A stretch of DNA of 64,000 nucleotides from Cohnella sp. WQ 127256. Lineage in GTDB: Bacteria; Bacillota; Bacilli; Paenibacillales; Paenibacillaceae. This document shows positions 43,836-52,185 of the stretch, piece by piece. The DNA is taken from the NCBI RefSeq assembly GCF_024519285.1, contig NZ_JAMZCY010000007.1, positions 124,001 through 188,000 on the forward strand, written 5' to 3'. Position numbers and translations under genes: made by a program. The first letter of the stretch is position 1, and each line of letters begins with the position of its first letter. Under the pieces are notes generated by a model. The model worked only from the letters and a program-made list of their open reading frames with translations, searched no databases and was not told the origin of the DNA.

Positions 43836-45242
43836 GTGAAAACCTTTATGGATGATAACTTTTTGCTGCAGAATACGGTAGCTGAACAATTGTATCATGA
43901 GTTTGCGGCACAGCAGCCGATCATCGATTATCATTGCCATTTGAACCCTCAGGAAATTTACGAGGATAAGCGGTTTAGCAACTTAGCGGAAATATGGCTT
44001 TATGGGGACCATTACAAGTGGCGGGCTATGCGCGCAAACGGTATACCGGAGCCTCTAGTTACGGGTGGTCCAGGGGTAAGCGATTATGATCGGTTTATGG
44101 CTTGGGTGAAAACAGTACCTATGACGTTAGGTAACCCACTCTACCATTGGTCGCATCTGGAGCTTCGAAGATATTTTGGCATTGAAGAGACGATTAATGA
44201 GAAGAATGGACCTTTGATCTGGGAAAAGGCAAACGCGATTTTACAGTCTGAAGGATTTTCGGTTAGACAACTCATTCGGAATCAGCAGGTTCGCGTAATC
44301 TGCACGACAGATGATCCAACGGATACGCTTGAATTCCATGAAGGGATTAAGGGATTTTCGGATTTCGATTGTCTTGTTCTTCCTTCATTTCGTCCTGACA
44401 AAGGATTGGAGATACGCCGGACAACCTTCGTCCCATGGGTGAAAAAGTTAGCACAAGCGGCATCTTTACCGGTGGATAGTTATGAACAGTTCTTGTTTGC
44501 CCTAGATAACAGAATTGAACACTTTGCCAAAGTAGGCTGTAAGCTTTCGGATCATGCCCTTGATCAAGTCCATTATGCGGATGCTTCATTTGATGAGGTA
44601 TCGGCCATTTACTCTAAAGCCCTGAGCGGACAAACGTTAAGCTTGGAGGACGAGCAGAAGTATAAAACCTATACGTTAATTCATCTGGGCGAGCAATACA
44701 CGAAACAAGGCTGGACGATGCAGTTGCATATTCATGCTTCACGGAATAATAACAGTAGCCGATTTGATCAACTGGGCCCGGATACAGGCTATGATTCTAT
44801 CCATGATGGACAGCTTGCATACCCATTAATGAAGCTGCTTGATGGTATTGAAGCGACAGGCTCTCTGCCAAAAACGATCCTCTATTCGTTAAATCCAAAA
44901 GACTATTATGTGCTAGGTACGATGATGGGCAGTTTTCAAGATGGAAATAGGCCTGGGAAAATTCAGCTAGGCTCGGCGTGGTGGTTCAACGATACGAAGG
45001 ACGGTATGCTGGAGCAGATGAACGCTCTCGCAAATGTGGGACTCCTTAGCCGATTTGTGGGGATGCTGACGGATTCCCGTAGCTTCCTCTCCTATCCAAG
45101 ACATGAATATTTCCGCAGAATCCTGTGCAATATGCTCGGAGAATGGGTTGTTCGCGGAGAAGTGCCTCACGATATGGATCTACTGGGTGGTATGGTAGAA
45201 AATATTTGTTATCGAAATGCTAAGGACTACTTTGATTTTTGA
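43836..45242 (+). CDS. uxaC: glucuronate/galacturonate isomerase
   Basis: The 468-residue enzyme has the expected length and motifs: FMDDNFLL, IIDYHCHLNP (metal-binding His pair), KWRAMRANGI, TTDDPTDTLEFH, QLHIHASRNNN and ARGSAWWFND-like GSAWWFNDTKDGM. It converts glucuronate to fructuronate or galacturonate to tagaturonate. GTG at 43836 is chosen because the protein then begins MKTFMDDNFLL like its relatives, with AAAGGAG 12 bases upstream; the ATG at 43758 adds 26 unrelated residues. No other uronate genes are in the window. Confidence 0.93.
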   Translation: MKTFMDDNFLLQNTVAEQLYHEFAAQQPIIDYHCHLNPQEIYEDKRFSNLAEIWLYGDHYKWRAMRANGIPEPLVTGGPGVSDYDRFMAWVKTVPMTLGNPLYHWSHLELRRYFGIEETINEKNGPLIWEKANAILQSEGFSVRQLIRNQQVRVICTTDDPTDTLEFHEGIKGFSDFDCLVLPSFRPDKGLEIRRTTFVPWVKKLAQAASLPVDSYEQFLFALDNRIEHFAKVGCKLSDHALDQVHYADASFDEVSAIYSKALSGQTLSLEDEQKYKTYTLIHLGEQYTKQGWTMQLHIHASRNNNSSRFDQLGPDTGYDSIHDGQLAYPLMKLLDGIEATGSLPKTILYSLNPKDYYVLGTMMGSFQDGNRPGKIQLGSAWWFNDTKDGMLEQMNALANVGLLSRFVGMLTDSRSFLSYPRHEYFRRILCNMLGEWVVRGEVPHDMDLLGGMVENICYRNAKDYFDF

Positions 45243-45268
45243 TGTTCGGGCTGTGTGCGCTTTAAGTA

Positions 45269-45313
45269 ATCAAGTAACCCCTCATCCAATAGGGGGATGA
45301 GGGGTTACTTGAT
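45269..45313. terminator. large hairpin between uxaC and the convergent small gene
   Basis: Perfect 19-bp arms (45269-45287 and 45295-45313) enclose a 7-base loop. There is no T-run on the plus strand, so it may stop transcription weakly from either side or protect 3' ends. Confidence 0.65.
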
Positions 45314-45315
45314 GG

Positions 45316-45591
45316 TTACTTTAGGTCAGCTTCGTCGTTCTCACTATGAGCATCATAATCCCCAGGATAACCACGATCTAATCCGGCGTGCAGCTCATGA
45401 TTTTCATAGGCAAAGGCGCTTTTAGGCTTCTGATCATCACGCCAAGACTCGCTTTTGCCTAAATTCACAGCGACAATATCGGAGCCATAAGGCCCTTCAG
45501 GGAATTCCTCTGGAAGGAGTTCATTTCGTTGGGACTCAACCGTCGCAAGATCGGTTGTGGGCTGTTTTCTCTCTAGGCGAAACGGATCCAT
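45316..45591 (-). CDS. small acidic conserved protein (resembles DUF3905)
   Basis: The 91-residue soluble protein is rich in Glu, Asp, Pro and Tyr, with a core GSDIVAVNLGKSESWRDDQK and SAFAYENHEL that resembles what I recall of DUF3905 proteins of spore formers. It has no membrane segment or Cys. AGGAGG lies 9 bases before ATG. It is followed on the same strand, upstream, by the DUF3055-like gene. The function is unknown, and the family name is from memory. Confidence 0.7.
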   Translation of the reverse strand: MDPFRLERKQPTTDLATVESQRNELLPEEFPEGPYGSDIVAVNLGKSESWRDDQKPKSAFAYENHELHAGLDRGYPGDYDAHSENDEADLK

Positions 45592-45650
45592 ACTGGGTAC
45601 CTCCTATCGGTATAGGTAATCTCCAGTAGAATGTCCGACTCCATCGTTTG

Positions 45651-45947
45651 TTAATCGGTAAAGTGTACTGCACCGAGCACAAGCGTGAGGAATTGGGCGA
45701 GCTCAGTGGCTTCTTCCTCGTTAATTCGGAATACCCTTTCAAGCACACCTTCCTCTTCAAGATCATCTGGACCGAGTACAGCACTGTTTCCGAACATCAT
45801 ATCTGTAACGAGCTTCTTACCATAGAAATGATTCGTAGATAAGATTGCAAGATCAAAACGCTTCAAGCTAGGGGTGATGAAAGTAACATAACGCGTCGTT
45901 GTTTGTTCCGTAGTATCGGATAAGAAATCGAAATCTTTCATGTTCAT
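45651..45947 (-). CDS. DUF3055-like protein
   Basis: The 98-residue soluble protein has the pattern RYVTFITPSLKRFDLAILST, FYGKKLVTDM, SAVLGPDDLEEEG and an acidic helical end (EEEATELAQFLTLVL), which fits DUF3055 of Bacilli. The function is unknown. ATG at 45947 is chosen because AAGGAGG stands 9 bases before it; the longer frame to 46043 lacks an RBS. Confidence 0.78.
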   Translation of the reverse strand: MNMKDFDFLSDTTEQTTTRYVTFITPSLKRFDLAILSTNHFYGKKLVTDMMFGNSAVLGPDDLEEEGVLERVFRINEEEATELAQFLTLVLGAVHFTD

Positions 45948-46002
45948 GGATAAATCCTCCTTGGCGTCGCTGCTTCTATTATTATAAATGAACAAAGTGG
46001 TC

Positions 46003-46095
46003 TTGCCTAACGTGGATAATTTTGTTAATCTGAAATTGTTCATGTTTGCACGAGAGGAAGCACCTCATCGCCGACCGGCGGGATGTGCTTTTTTT
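46003..46095 (+). promoter_or_regulatory. promoter and early terminator in the leader of the HRDC gene
   Basis: TTGCCT (46003-46008), 17 bases, TAATCT (46026-46031) form a candidate promoter. A strong hairpin (AAGCAC 46058-46063 with GTGCTT 46085-46090, plus inner GCCG/CGGC) and seven T (46089-46095) follow within about 20-60 bases. The only gene downstream on this strand is at 46170, so this is an attenuator or the end of a tiny RNA. Confidence 0.5.
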
Positions 46096-46139
46096 GTGTT
46101 TCCTGGTCCGGCTATGCGGCTTGAACGCTCTAAAATTAA

Positions 46140-46162
46140 GCCGCAAAAGCGGCATAGGGAGG
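46140..46162 (+). promoter_or_regulatory. hairpin directly before the HRDC gene ribosome binding site
   Basis: GCCGC AAAA GCGGC (46140-46153) stands 2 bases before AGGGAGG. GCGGCTT near 46126 can pair with AAGCCGC instead, so two folds compete next to the RBS. Confidence 0.45.
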
Positions 46163-46169
46163 AATCAGG

Positions 46170-47165
46170 ATGCAAGTCGTATTTCTGAATCAATTCGAAC
46201 GTGCAACAGGTCAAGTGGAGGAAATGGCTCAAGTATTTATTGGGGAGCTACAAGGTGTATGGACGGCAGGTTGGAGAGCGATTCAGAACGAGTCCTCAGA
46301 GGTTGAAGATGTGTGGTATGAAGGCATGAGCTGGGAAGAATTATTGGCTGCTTTTCGCCATGGGGTAGCGTGCAAGATGAGAGATGGTTTTCGACCGTTG
46401 TTTGATGGAATGTTAGACGAAACGCCATTCTGGGAACGACGTCAGGCTCCTCAGCTCCTTCAGTGCTATGCGGATATGCAGGATGCTGAGAATGTAGTGG
46501 CAGAATTAAGGGTATGGCGGAGAGCCAAAGCTGTGGAGGAGAAAAAATCAGCGTACCTGATCGCGACTAACCGCGAGCTTCAGCTATTGGCTGTATTTTT
46601 ACCGCAAACAGTTGAAGAATTAGAGCAAATTCCTGGCTTTGGGAAAGTTAAAATCGAACGGTACGGTAATGATATTACTGAATTGCTTCAAGGGGTGGAG
46701 AGAACTCATACCTATCCGTTGAATGATTGGGTATCCTCTGCGATAAGCGAAGCTCAATTATCTACTTGGCTGTTTCAAATTAAGGAAGAGAAGTACGGCA
46801 AAGCACTCGCGTCTGTGAAGGATAAGAGATCACTGTTGAATGGGATTCGCGAAGGTCGTACACTCGAGCAACTGGAAGAGGACTTGAAATGTCCGCGACG
46901 TAAGCTGCTGGAGAGAATTGAGCACTTGGATGAGGAAGGCTATGATGTACTTCCGGTAGTCGATATAGAGCTGCTGGAGTTAACTTCTGAAGAATCACTT
47001 CAGATTGAGACGGCCATCCAACAATTGGGGGACCGCTATCTAAAGCCATTACTACGCAAAGTGTATGGTGAAGTCAGCTCGAGCGAGGCAGATGTGGAAA
47101 GACAATATGAGAAGCTCCGAATGATGCGGATTAGACACCGAAGAGTTAATCAAACGGCGATCTAA
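46170..47165 (+). CDS. HRDC-domain protein
   Basis: The 331-residue protein contains an HRDC nucleic-acid-binding domain (about 110-172: LRVWRRAKAVEEKKSAYLI, FLPQTVEELEQIPGFGKVKI). The C-terminal helical part (about 220-265: GIREGRTLEQLEEDLKCPRRKLLERIEHL) resembles the helix-turn-helix at the end of RecQ helicases. No helicase or nuclease motor is present. It is probably a DNA- or RNA-binding protein; its partner is unknown. RBS AGGGAGG lies 7 bases before ATG. Confidence 0.82.
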   Translation: MQVVFLNQFERATGQVEEMAQVFIGELQGVWTAGWRAIQNESSEVEDVWYEGMSWEELLAAFRHGVACKMRDGFRPLFDGMLDETPFWERRQAPQLLQCYADMQDAENVVAELRVWRRAKAVEEKKSAYLIATNRELQLLAVFLPQTVEELEQIPGFGKVKIERYGNDITELLQGVERTHTYPLNDWVSSAISEAQLSTWLFQIKEEKYGKALASVKDKRSLLNGIREGRTLEQLEEDLKCPRRKLLERIEHLDEEGYDVLPVVDIELLELTSEESLQIETAIQQLGDRYLKPLLRKVYGEVSSSEADVERQYEKLRMMRIRHRRVNQTAI

Positions 47166-47179
47166 GGTCCCGAATAGAA

Positions 47180-47211
47180 ATAGCCCGTTTCCGAATTCGG
47201 AAACGGGCTAT
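47180..47211. terminator. 32-bp perfect palindrome between convergent genes
   Basis: Arms ATAGCCCGTTTCCGAA and its complement meet at GAATTC without spacer. It sits between the HRDC gene and corA, has no T-run and can act in both directions. Confidence 0.65.
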
Positions 47212-47236
47212 CGATGATATGGGGGCAATGTATGTG

Positions 47237-48172
47237 TCACAACCAATCCTTCTTACGGAAATAGTAGAACATTCCAAATCCAATCACGGCCATACAAGCG
47301 ATCAAGACAACCGAGCCAGAACCGAAATGCATGCCTGGAATGTAATCGAAATTCATTCCGTATATTCCGGTAATGAATGTAAGTGGCATGAAGATCGTCG
47401 TTAGGGCTGTGAAAACACGCATAATTTCATTCGCGCGGTTAGCTACGCTGGACTGATAAGCTTCGCGTAAATTGCCCATGAGATCACGGTAGGTTTCGAA
47501 GGTTTCATAAATTTTAACTGCATTCTCATGAATGTCTCCGAAGTACTTTTGTAGCTCATTATCAATCAGTCGCAAATCTTTTTTGTTCAACGTGGCAATC
47601 AGCTCGCGCTGCGGTCCGAGAACTTTTTTAAGCCACAGAATTTCGCTTCGAAGTCCAATGATCTCTGTGAGGTGGGATTTCTTCGTATGCATGAGGATAT
47701 CTTCTTCAAGGCTTTCGATTCGGGCTTCGATTCGATCTCCAACGGAAATGTAATTGTCGACAACGATGTCGACAAGATGATAAAGAAATCGGTCCGATGT
47801 GTTAACTTCAAGCTCCCACAATATGGGTTTGACGCTGCGGAGCTCGTTAATCTTCTGACGGGTTACCGTAATTAAATAATGACGCCCGAGGAAAATATTC
47901 AAGGCGCGAAGGAAAATTTCTTCGTCATCGAAGCGAATGCTGTTAATAACGAGGAAGTATTGATTTTCATAAAGTTCAATCTTAGGGCGTTGCTCTTCCT
48001 CCGTTAAACAGTCTTCAACAGCCAGGTCGTGCAGACCAAACAGGGGCTGAAGGATAATGAGATCATCGACGTCTGCATCTATCCAATAGAAGCCGTTCTT
48101 TGGCGGAATCAAAGTATCATTAATGCTTTCGATTGGTGTAAATACACCATTGTTAACCCATCTAATTTTCAT
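47237..48172 (-). CDS. corA: CorA magnesium/cobalt channel
   Basis: The 311-residue protein has the CorA cytoplasmic funnel (1-245), a long stalk helix and two C-terminal membrane helices (about 250-272 and 283-303). The YGMNF ion-filter motif lies near 272, and a basic tail RKKDW closes the protein. It imports Mg2+ as a pentamer. ATG at 48172 is chosen because AAAGGAG stands 8 bases upstream; a longer in-frame start would run through that site. A leader of about 215 bases with a small ORF precedes it. Confidence 0.94.
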   Translation of the reverse strand: MKIRWVNNGVFTPIESINDTLIPPKNGFYWIDADVDDLIILQPLFGLHDLAVEDCLTEEEQRPKIELYENQYFLVINSIRFDDEEIFLRALNIFLGRHYLITVTRQKINELRSVKPILWELEVNTSDRFLYHLVDIVVDNYISVGDRIEARIESLEEDILMHTKKSHLTEIIGLRSEILWLKKVLGPQRELIATLNKKDLRLIDNELQKYFGDIHENAVKIYETFETYRDLMGNLREAYQSSVANRANEIMRVFTALTTIFMPLTFITGIYGMNFDYIPGMHFGSGSVVLIACMAVIGFGMFYYFRKKDWL

Positions 48173-48180
48173 TGGGATTC

Positions 48181-48347
48181 GCTCCTTTGCATGTCCGATC
48201 AGGTTCATGCAGGACGCTCTCCACTGGAAAGAGAAATCTTAGCCGAAGGAGCCGGACAAAGAAATGGTCCTTACTGCGGAATACCATCCTGCTTTTTTCA
48301 TGTGATAGTCCTTGGGCCTGGGTTTATCGCCTTCCATGTCCGGCTCC
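48181..48347 (-). promoter_or_regulatory. corA leader with two mutually exclusive helices
   Basis: On the minus strand GGAGCCGGACA (48337-48347), which covers the small-ORF RBS, pairs with TGTCCGGCTCC (48248-48258). The overlapping GCTCCTT (48246-48252) can instead pair with AAGGAGC (48181-48187), the corA ribosome binding site. Both cannot form together. Confidence 0.6.
48239..48337 (-). CDS. 32-residue leader peptide upstream of corA
   Basis: ATG at 48337 to TAA at 48239 gives MEGDKPRPKDYHMKKAGWYS plus AVRTISLSGSFG. GGGGGAG stands 6 bases upstream. The first ten residues alternate acidic residues and prolines, as in the MgtL leader peptide of enterobacterial mgtA, where low Mg2+ makes such ribosomes unstable. 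It lies in the corA leader, 66 bases before corA. It is short, so the coding call rests on RBS, position and this composition. Confidence 0.5.
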   Translation of the reverse strand: MEGDKPRPKDYHMKKAGWYSAVRTISLSGSFG

Positions 48348-48398
48348 CCCCTTTATAGTCGAATGATTGTTGATAATTGCTCACTATTGACGTGTTAA

Positions 48399-48427
48399 GT
48401 ATAATCCTCACCCCCTACACCTTTCAA
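48399..48427 (-). promoter_or_regulatory. corA promoter
   Basis: On the minus strand TTGAAA (48427-48422), 17 bases, TTATAC (48404-48399). Transcription would begin near 48390 and give the 215-base leader. Confidence 0.6.
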
Positions 48428-48464
48428 GGAGAAAATATGACAAAGACATTAGGCTAAACGCATC

Positions 48465-48493
48465 TTGACTGAGTTCTGATTTTCAGGTACATT
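48465..48493 (+). promoter_or_regulatory. promoter of the methionine operon
   Basis: TTGACT (48465-48470), 17 bases, TACATT (48488-48493), about 40 bp before the riboswitch. Confidence 0.65.
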
Positions 48494-48532
48494 AAGGTTA
48501 GTTTTACCCAACAACCGAATAGAAATTGCCAT

Positions 48533-48696
48533 CTTATCAAGAGCAGGCGGAGGGACTAGCCCTATGAAGCCCGGCAACCGACGTAGATATTATACGCACG
48601 GTGCTAAATCTTGCGGAAACGGAGACGTTTCTGACAGATGAGAGGGGCGCGCGTACGATCCATTACACGACCCTATCTCATTTGGGGTCGTTTTTA
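48533..48696 (+). ncRNA. SAM-I riboswitch (S-box) with terminator
   Basis: The aptamer begins CTTATCAAGAGCAGGCGGAG and contains GGGACTAGCCCTATGAAGCC then CGGCAACC. It closes with CAGATGAGAGG at 48635-48645. A terminator follows (ACGACCC 48667-48673 with GGGGTCGT and a T-run to about 48696). With SAM bound the methionine genes are switched off. Confidence 0.95.
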
Positions 48697-48728
48697 TTTG
48701 CGTTAATTGCACAAAAGGAGGAATTAAC

Positions 48729-49661
48729 TTGCCGATCAAAGTGCCGGACAATTTACCAGCGAAGGAAGTTCTTGCTGGAGAGAACATTTTCGTCATGGAT
48801 GAAAGCATTGCGTACCATCAGGATATTCGCCCTCTGCGAATTGCGATCTTAAATTTAATGCCGACTAAGGAAACAACGGAAACACAGCTCCTTCGTTTAA
48901 TTGGGAACACACCGTTACAACTGGAAGCTGTATTCCTCCATCCCAAGACACATATGTCTAAGAACACTTCCGCCGAGCATCTGGCTAGCTTTTATAAAAC
49001 GTTCGAAGATATTAAAGATGAGAAATATGATGGATTCATTATCACGGGGGCTCCAGTTGAGCATCTTCCCTTCGAGGAAGTAACCTATTGGGATGAGTTG
49101 AAGGAAATTATGGATTGGTCAGTTCATAACGTAACTTCGACTCTCCATATTTGCTGGGGTGCCCAAGCGGGATTGTATCATCATTTCGGGGTGCCGAAAT
49201 ATACGTTACCCGACAAGATTTTTGGTGTATACCCGCATGGGATAACTAAGCCAAATACGCCATTGCTTCGCGGATTCGATGAAATGTTTTATGTGCCGCA
49301 ATCCCGTCATACAGATGTGCTAAGATCTGACATTGAGAAGGTTGAAGGTTTAGAAATATGGTCCGAGTCTGAAGAGGCTGGAGTATATATCGCTTCTACG
49401 CATGATGGTAAACAAATTTTTGTTACCGGACATTCCGAGTATGACCCGCACTCACTCAAATGGGAATATGATCGCGATAAGGCGAAAGGGCTTCGTATCG
49501 ATGTCCCTAAAAATTATTATCCGAATAACGATCCGTCGAAATCGCCGGTATCCACCTGGAGGGCTCATGCTAATCTGCTGTTCTCCAACTGGTTGAATTA
49601 TTATGTTTATCAAGCCACACCGTTTGAATTGGGCAAGGCAAACTCAACCACATTGAGATAG
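48729..49661 (+). CDS. metA: homoserine O-acetyltransferase, MetA type
   Basis: The 310-residue enzyme has the MetA catalytic Cys142 ([15 protein letters not shown]) and the His/Glu pair in GHSEYD. Residue 111 is Glu ([10 protein letters not shown]), the residue known to give acetyl-CoA preference; succinyl-using enterobacterial MetA has Gly there. It should therefore make O-acetylhomoserine. TTG start at 48729, 8 bases after AAAGGAGG. It is the first gene of the SAM-riboswitch operon. Confidence 0.93.
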   Translation: MPIKVPDNLPAKEVLAGENIFVMDESIAYHQDIRPLRIAILNLMPTKETTETQLLRLIGNTPLQLEAVFLHPKTHMSKNTSAEHLASFYKTFEDIKDEKYDGFIITGAPVEHLPFEEVTYWDELKEIMDWSVHNVTSTLHICWGAQAGLYHHFGVPKYTLPDKIFGVYPHGITKPNTPLLRGFDEMFYVPQSRHTDVLRSDIEKVEGLEIWSESEEAGVYIASTHDGKQIFVTGHSEYDPHSLKWEYDRDKAKGLRIDVPKNYYPNNDPSKSPVSTWRAHANLLFSNWLNYYVYQATPFELGKANSTTLR

Positions 49662-49678
49662 GGAGGCAATTGAACAAG

Positions 49679-50839
49679 ATGAATATCGAAAGTCGGTTAG
49701 CCCAAATTGGTTCACAAAATGATCCGCAAACAGGAGCGGTTAGCTTTCCGGTTTATCACGCGACCGCGTTCCGTCATCCCCGTCTGGGACAAAGTACGGG
49801 ATTTGATTATTCACGGTCTAAGAGCCCAACACGGGCTGTCTTAGAAGCCGCTGTTGCTGAGTTAGAAAGCGGAGATGCAGCGTTCGCGACAAGCTCAGGT
49901 ATGGCCGCTCTACAAATCGTATTCTCCCTATTTAGCCAAGGTGATCATCTGTTAGTATCTCTTGATTTATATGGCGGTACATACCGTCTGCTGGAGCAAG
50001 TGATGTCTCGTTTTGGCGTGACAGCTTCATACATCGATACGAACGATCTTGATGCGCTGGAGTCTAATCGTAAACCGAACACAAAGGCGATTCTTATCGA
50101 GACTCCAACGAATCCCTTAATGATGGTTACAGATATTGCGAAAGTTGCTGCGTACGCCAAGCAGAAAGAGCTCTTGACGATCGTAGATAACACTTTGCTC
50201 ACGCCATTCTTTCAACGACCTATTGAGCTTGGAGCGGATATCGTTGTACATAGTGCAACGAAGTACTTGGGTGGTCATAATGATGTTCTCGCAGGGCTCA
50301 TTGTCTCCAAAGGGGAGAAGCTGTCCGCAGATCTTGCTTTTCTACACAACTCAATCGGCGCAGTGCTTGGGCCACAGGATTCTTGGTTATTAATGAGAGG
50401 CATGAAAACTTTAGCGCTTCGGATGGAGCGTCATCAATATAATGCTACAAAAATTGCTCAGTGGCTTAAAAATCATCCTTCGGTAGAGGAGGTCTATTAT
50501 CCGGGACTTCCTCATCATCCTGGGCATGATATACAGAGTTCGCAATCCTCGGGTAACACTGGTATCTTCTCCTTCAAAATGAAGGATGCCCGCACGATTG
50601 AACCGATTCTTCGTCATATTCAGTTAATCGCGTTCGCGGAAAGCTTAGGCGGGACGGAATCCTTAATGACTTATCCAGCTGTTCAGACGCATGCGGATAT
50701 TCCAGAGGAAATCCGTCAGGCTATCGGCGTGGATGACCGGTTATTGCGCTTCTCTGTGGGGATAGAGCACGTGGACGATATTATGAATGATCTTAAACAA
50801 GCGATTGAAGCTGCAGAGCGAGAAATCAACGGAAAATAA
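49679..50839 (+). CDS. metI: cystathionine gamma-synthase / O-acetylhomoserine thiolyase
   Basis: The 386-residue Cys/Met-metabolism PLP enzyme has YHATAFRHPRLGQSTGFDYS, LYGGTYRLLEQ, ETPTNPLM, the PLP Lys in VHSATKYLGGHND and the substrate loop FAESLGGTESL. It joins cysteine (or sulfide) to O-acetylhomoserine. Overall it is close to Bacillus MetI. ATG at 49679 with GGGAGG 12 bases upstream is preferred over TTG at 49670. It follows metA by 17 bp. Confidence 0.92.
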   Translation: MNIESRLAQIGSQNDPQTGAVSFPVYHATAFRHPRLGQSTGFDYSRSKSPTRAVLEAAVAELESGDAAFATSSGMAALQIVFSLFSQGDHLLVSLDLYGGTYRLLEQVMSRFGVTASYIDTNDLDALESNRKPNTKAILIETPTNPLMMVTDIAKVAAYAKQKELLTIVDNTLLTPFFQRPIELGADIVVHSATKYLGGHNDVLAGLIVSKGEKLSADLAFLHNSIGAVLGPQDSWLLMRGMKTLALRMERHQYNATKIAQWLKNHPSVEEVYYPGLPHHPGHDIQSSQSSGNTGIFSFKMKDARTIEPILRHIQLIAFAESLGGTESLMTYPAVQTHADIPEEIRQAIGVDDRLLRFSVGIEHVDDIMNDLKQAIEAAEREINGK

Positions 50840-50880
50840 ATCAAGAATAATACGTACTGGGGAATGAAGGGGACACGACT

Positions 50881-52065
50881 ATGAAATATGATTTCGACAA
50901 AAGGATCGATCGCACGGGAACCGCGTCATATAAATGGGATCAGTCTGAGAAGCTGTTCGGTCGAGCAGACATCTTGCCTTTATGGGTAGCTGATATGGAT
51001 TTCGAAGCACCAAGAGAAGTCGTAGAAGCGATAACCCGTAGAGCTGAGCATGGAATTTATGGTTATACGGCGCGGACACAAACGTTCTATGATGCGATCA
51101 CGGGCTGGTTATCCAGACGTCATGGATGGACAATTGAGCAAGATTGGATTAGTTCAAGTCTTGGTGTTGTTCCTGCGCTGAGCCTCATGGTGCTCGCATT
51201 AACCGAACCGGGTGACAGTATCATTTTGCAATCGCCAGTCTATTATCCTTTCTACGACGTAATCAAGATGAATGGTCGTACCGTAGTGGACAACCCTTTA
51301 ATCTTGGAGGATGGTCATTACACAATCGATTTTGACTTATTAGAACAGCAAGCGAAGGCTGGCGCAAAAATGCTATTACTCTGCTCCCCGCACAATCCAG
51401 GTGGACGTGTATGGAAGAGGGAAGAGCTAGAACGCATTGGGAATATTTGTGTGAAATACAACGTTCTTGTAGTCGCGGATGAGATTCATCATGATCTCGT
51501 ATTTTCCGGTCATAAGCATGTTCCTTTTGCTTCCATATCGGAAGAATTCGCTAATAACTCGGTTACCTGCATTGCGCCAAGTAAAACCTTCAACCTCGCG
51601 GGTTTACTGGCAGCATCGGTCATTATTCCGAATGTAGAGATAAGGAACAAATATAATGCATTGCTAAAAACCTTGTCTATCCATATGGAAAGTTATTTTG
51701 GATTGACGGCAATAGAAAGCAGCTACACTTATGGTGAACAATGGCTGGATCAATTGCTCGAATATATCGAGGGTAATCTAAATACATTGCTGGAGTTCGT
51801 AGAAAAGCAGCTGCCACAAGTAAAAGTTATCAAGCCGGAAGGCACTTACTTGGTTTGGATGGACTGTACAGCAATCTCTGAAAATCCGCAAGAGCTCAAA
51901 CAGATTATGTTCGACAAGGCGGGAGTAGCCTTTACTGAAGGCTCTGTATTCGGTAAACAAGGCGCAGGCTATTTACGAATTAATCTTGCTTGTCCTCGTT
52001 CATTGTTAGTGGAGGCTTTGGAAAAATTCACAGCAGCTGTGGGTTTAGTGTCGAAAAACAATTAA
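50881..52065 (+). CDS. patB: cystathionine beta-lyase, MalY/PatB type
   Basis: The 394-residue aminotransferase-fold PLP enzyme has LPLWVADMDFEAP, GIYGYT, LQSPVYYPFY, CSPHNPGGRVW, ADEIHHDLVFSGHKH and the PLP Lys in APSKTFNLAGL. It splits cystathionine to homocysteine, pyruvate and ammonia. It is the third step of the operon, which then only lacks the methionine synthase. GGGG-rich RBS (AATGAAGGGGACACG) precedes ATG. A terminator follows. Confidence 0.92.
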   Translation: MKYDFDKRIDRTGTASYKWDQSEKLFGRADILPLWVADMDFEAPREVVEAITRRAEHGIYGYTARTQTFYDAITGWLSRRHGWTIEQDWISSSLGVVPALSLMVLALTEPGDSIILQSPVYYPFYDVIKMNGRTVVDNPLILEDGHYTIDFDLLEQQAKAGAKMLLLCSPHNPGGRVWKREELERIGNICVKYNVLVVADEIHHDLVFSGHKHVPFASISEEFANNSVTCIAPSKTFNLAGLLAASVIIPNVEIRNKYNALLKTLSIHMESYFGLTAIESSYTYGEQWLDQLLEYIEGNLNTLLEFVEKQLPQVKVIKPEGTYLVWMDCTAISENPQELKQIMFDKAGVAFTEGSVFGKQGAGYLRINLACPRSLLVEALEKFTAAVGLVSKNN

Positions 52066-52072
52066 ATCGTCG

Positions 52073-52112
52073 AAAAACCGCGAAAATACTCCGTATTATT
52101 GCGGTTTTTTGG
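52073..52112 (+). terminator. terminator of the methionine operon
   Basis: AAAAACCGC (52073-52081) pairs with GCGGTTTTT (52101-52109), with an inner AATAC/GTATT helix, then T. Confidence 0.85.
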
Positions 52113-52185
52113 TGAATTTGTCTATTGTGGTTTCGTGAATCATGCTACAATAATTCCAACCTATTCGAGACAAGGATGATGGAAA

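Noticed and set aside
45951-46043. Longer minus-strand start for the DUF3055-like gene
   Set aside because: AAGGAGG lies just before ATG at 45947; the extension has no RBS and runs into the divergent promoter region.
48173-48390. M-box (ykoK) magnesium riboswitch upstream of corA
   Set aside because: I looked for the conserved M-box segments on the minus strand and did not find them; the leader has a different architecture.
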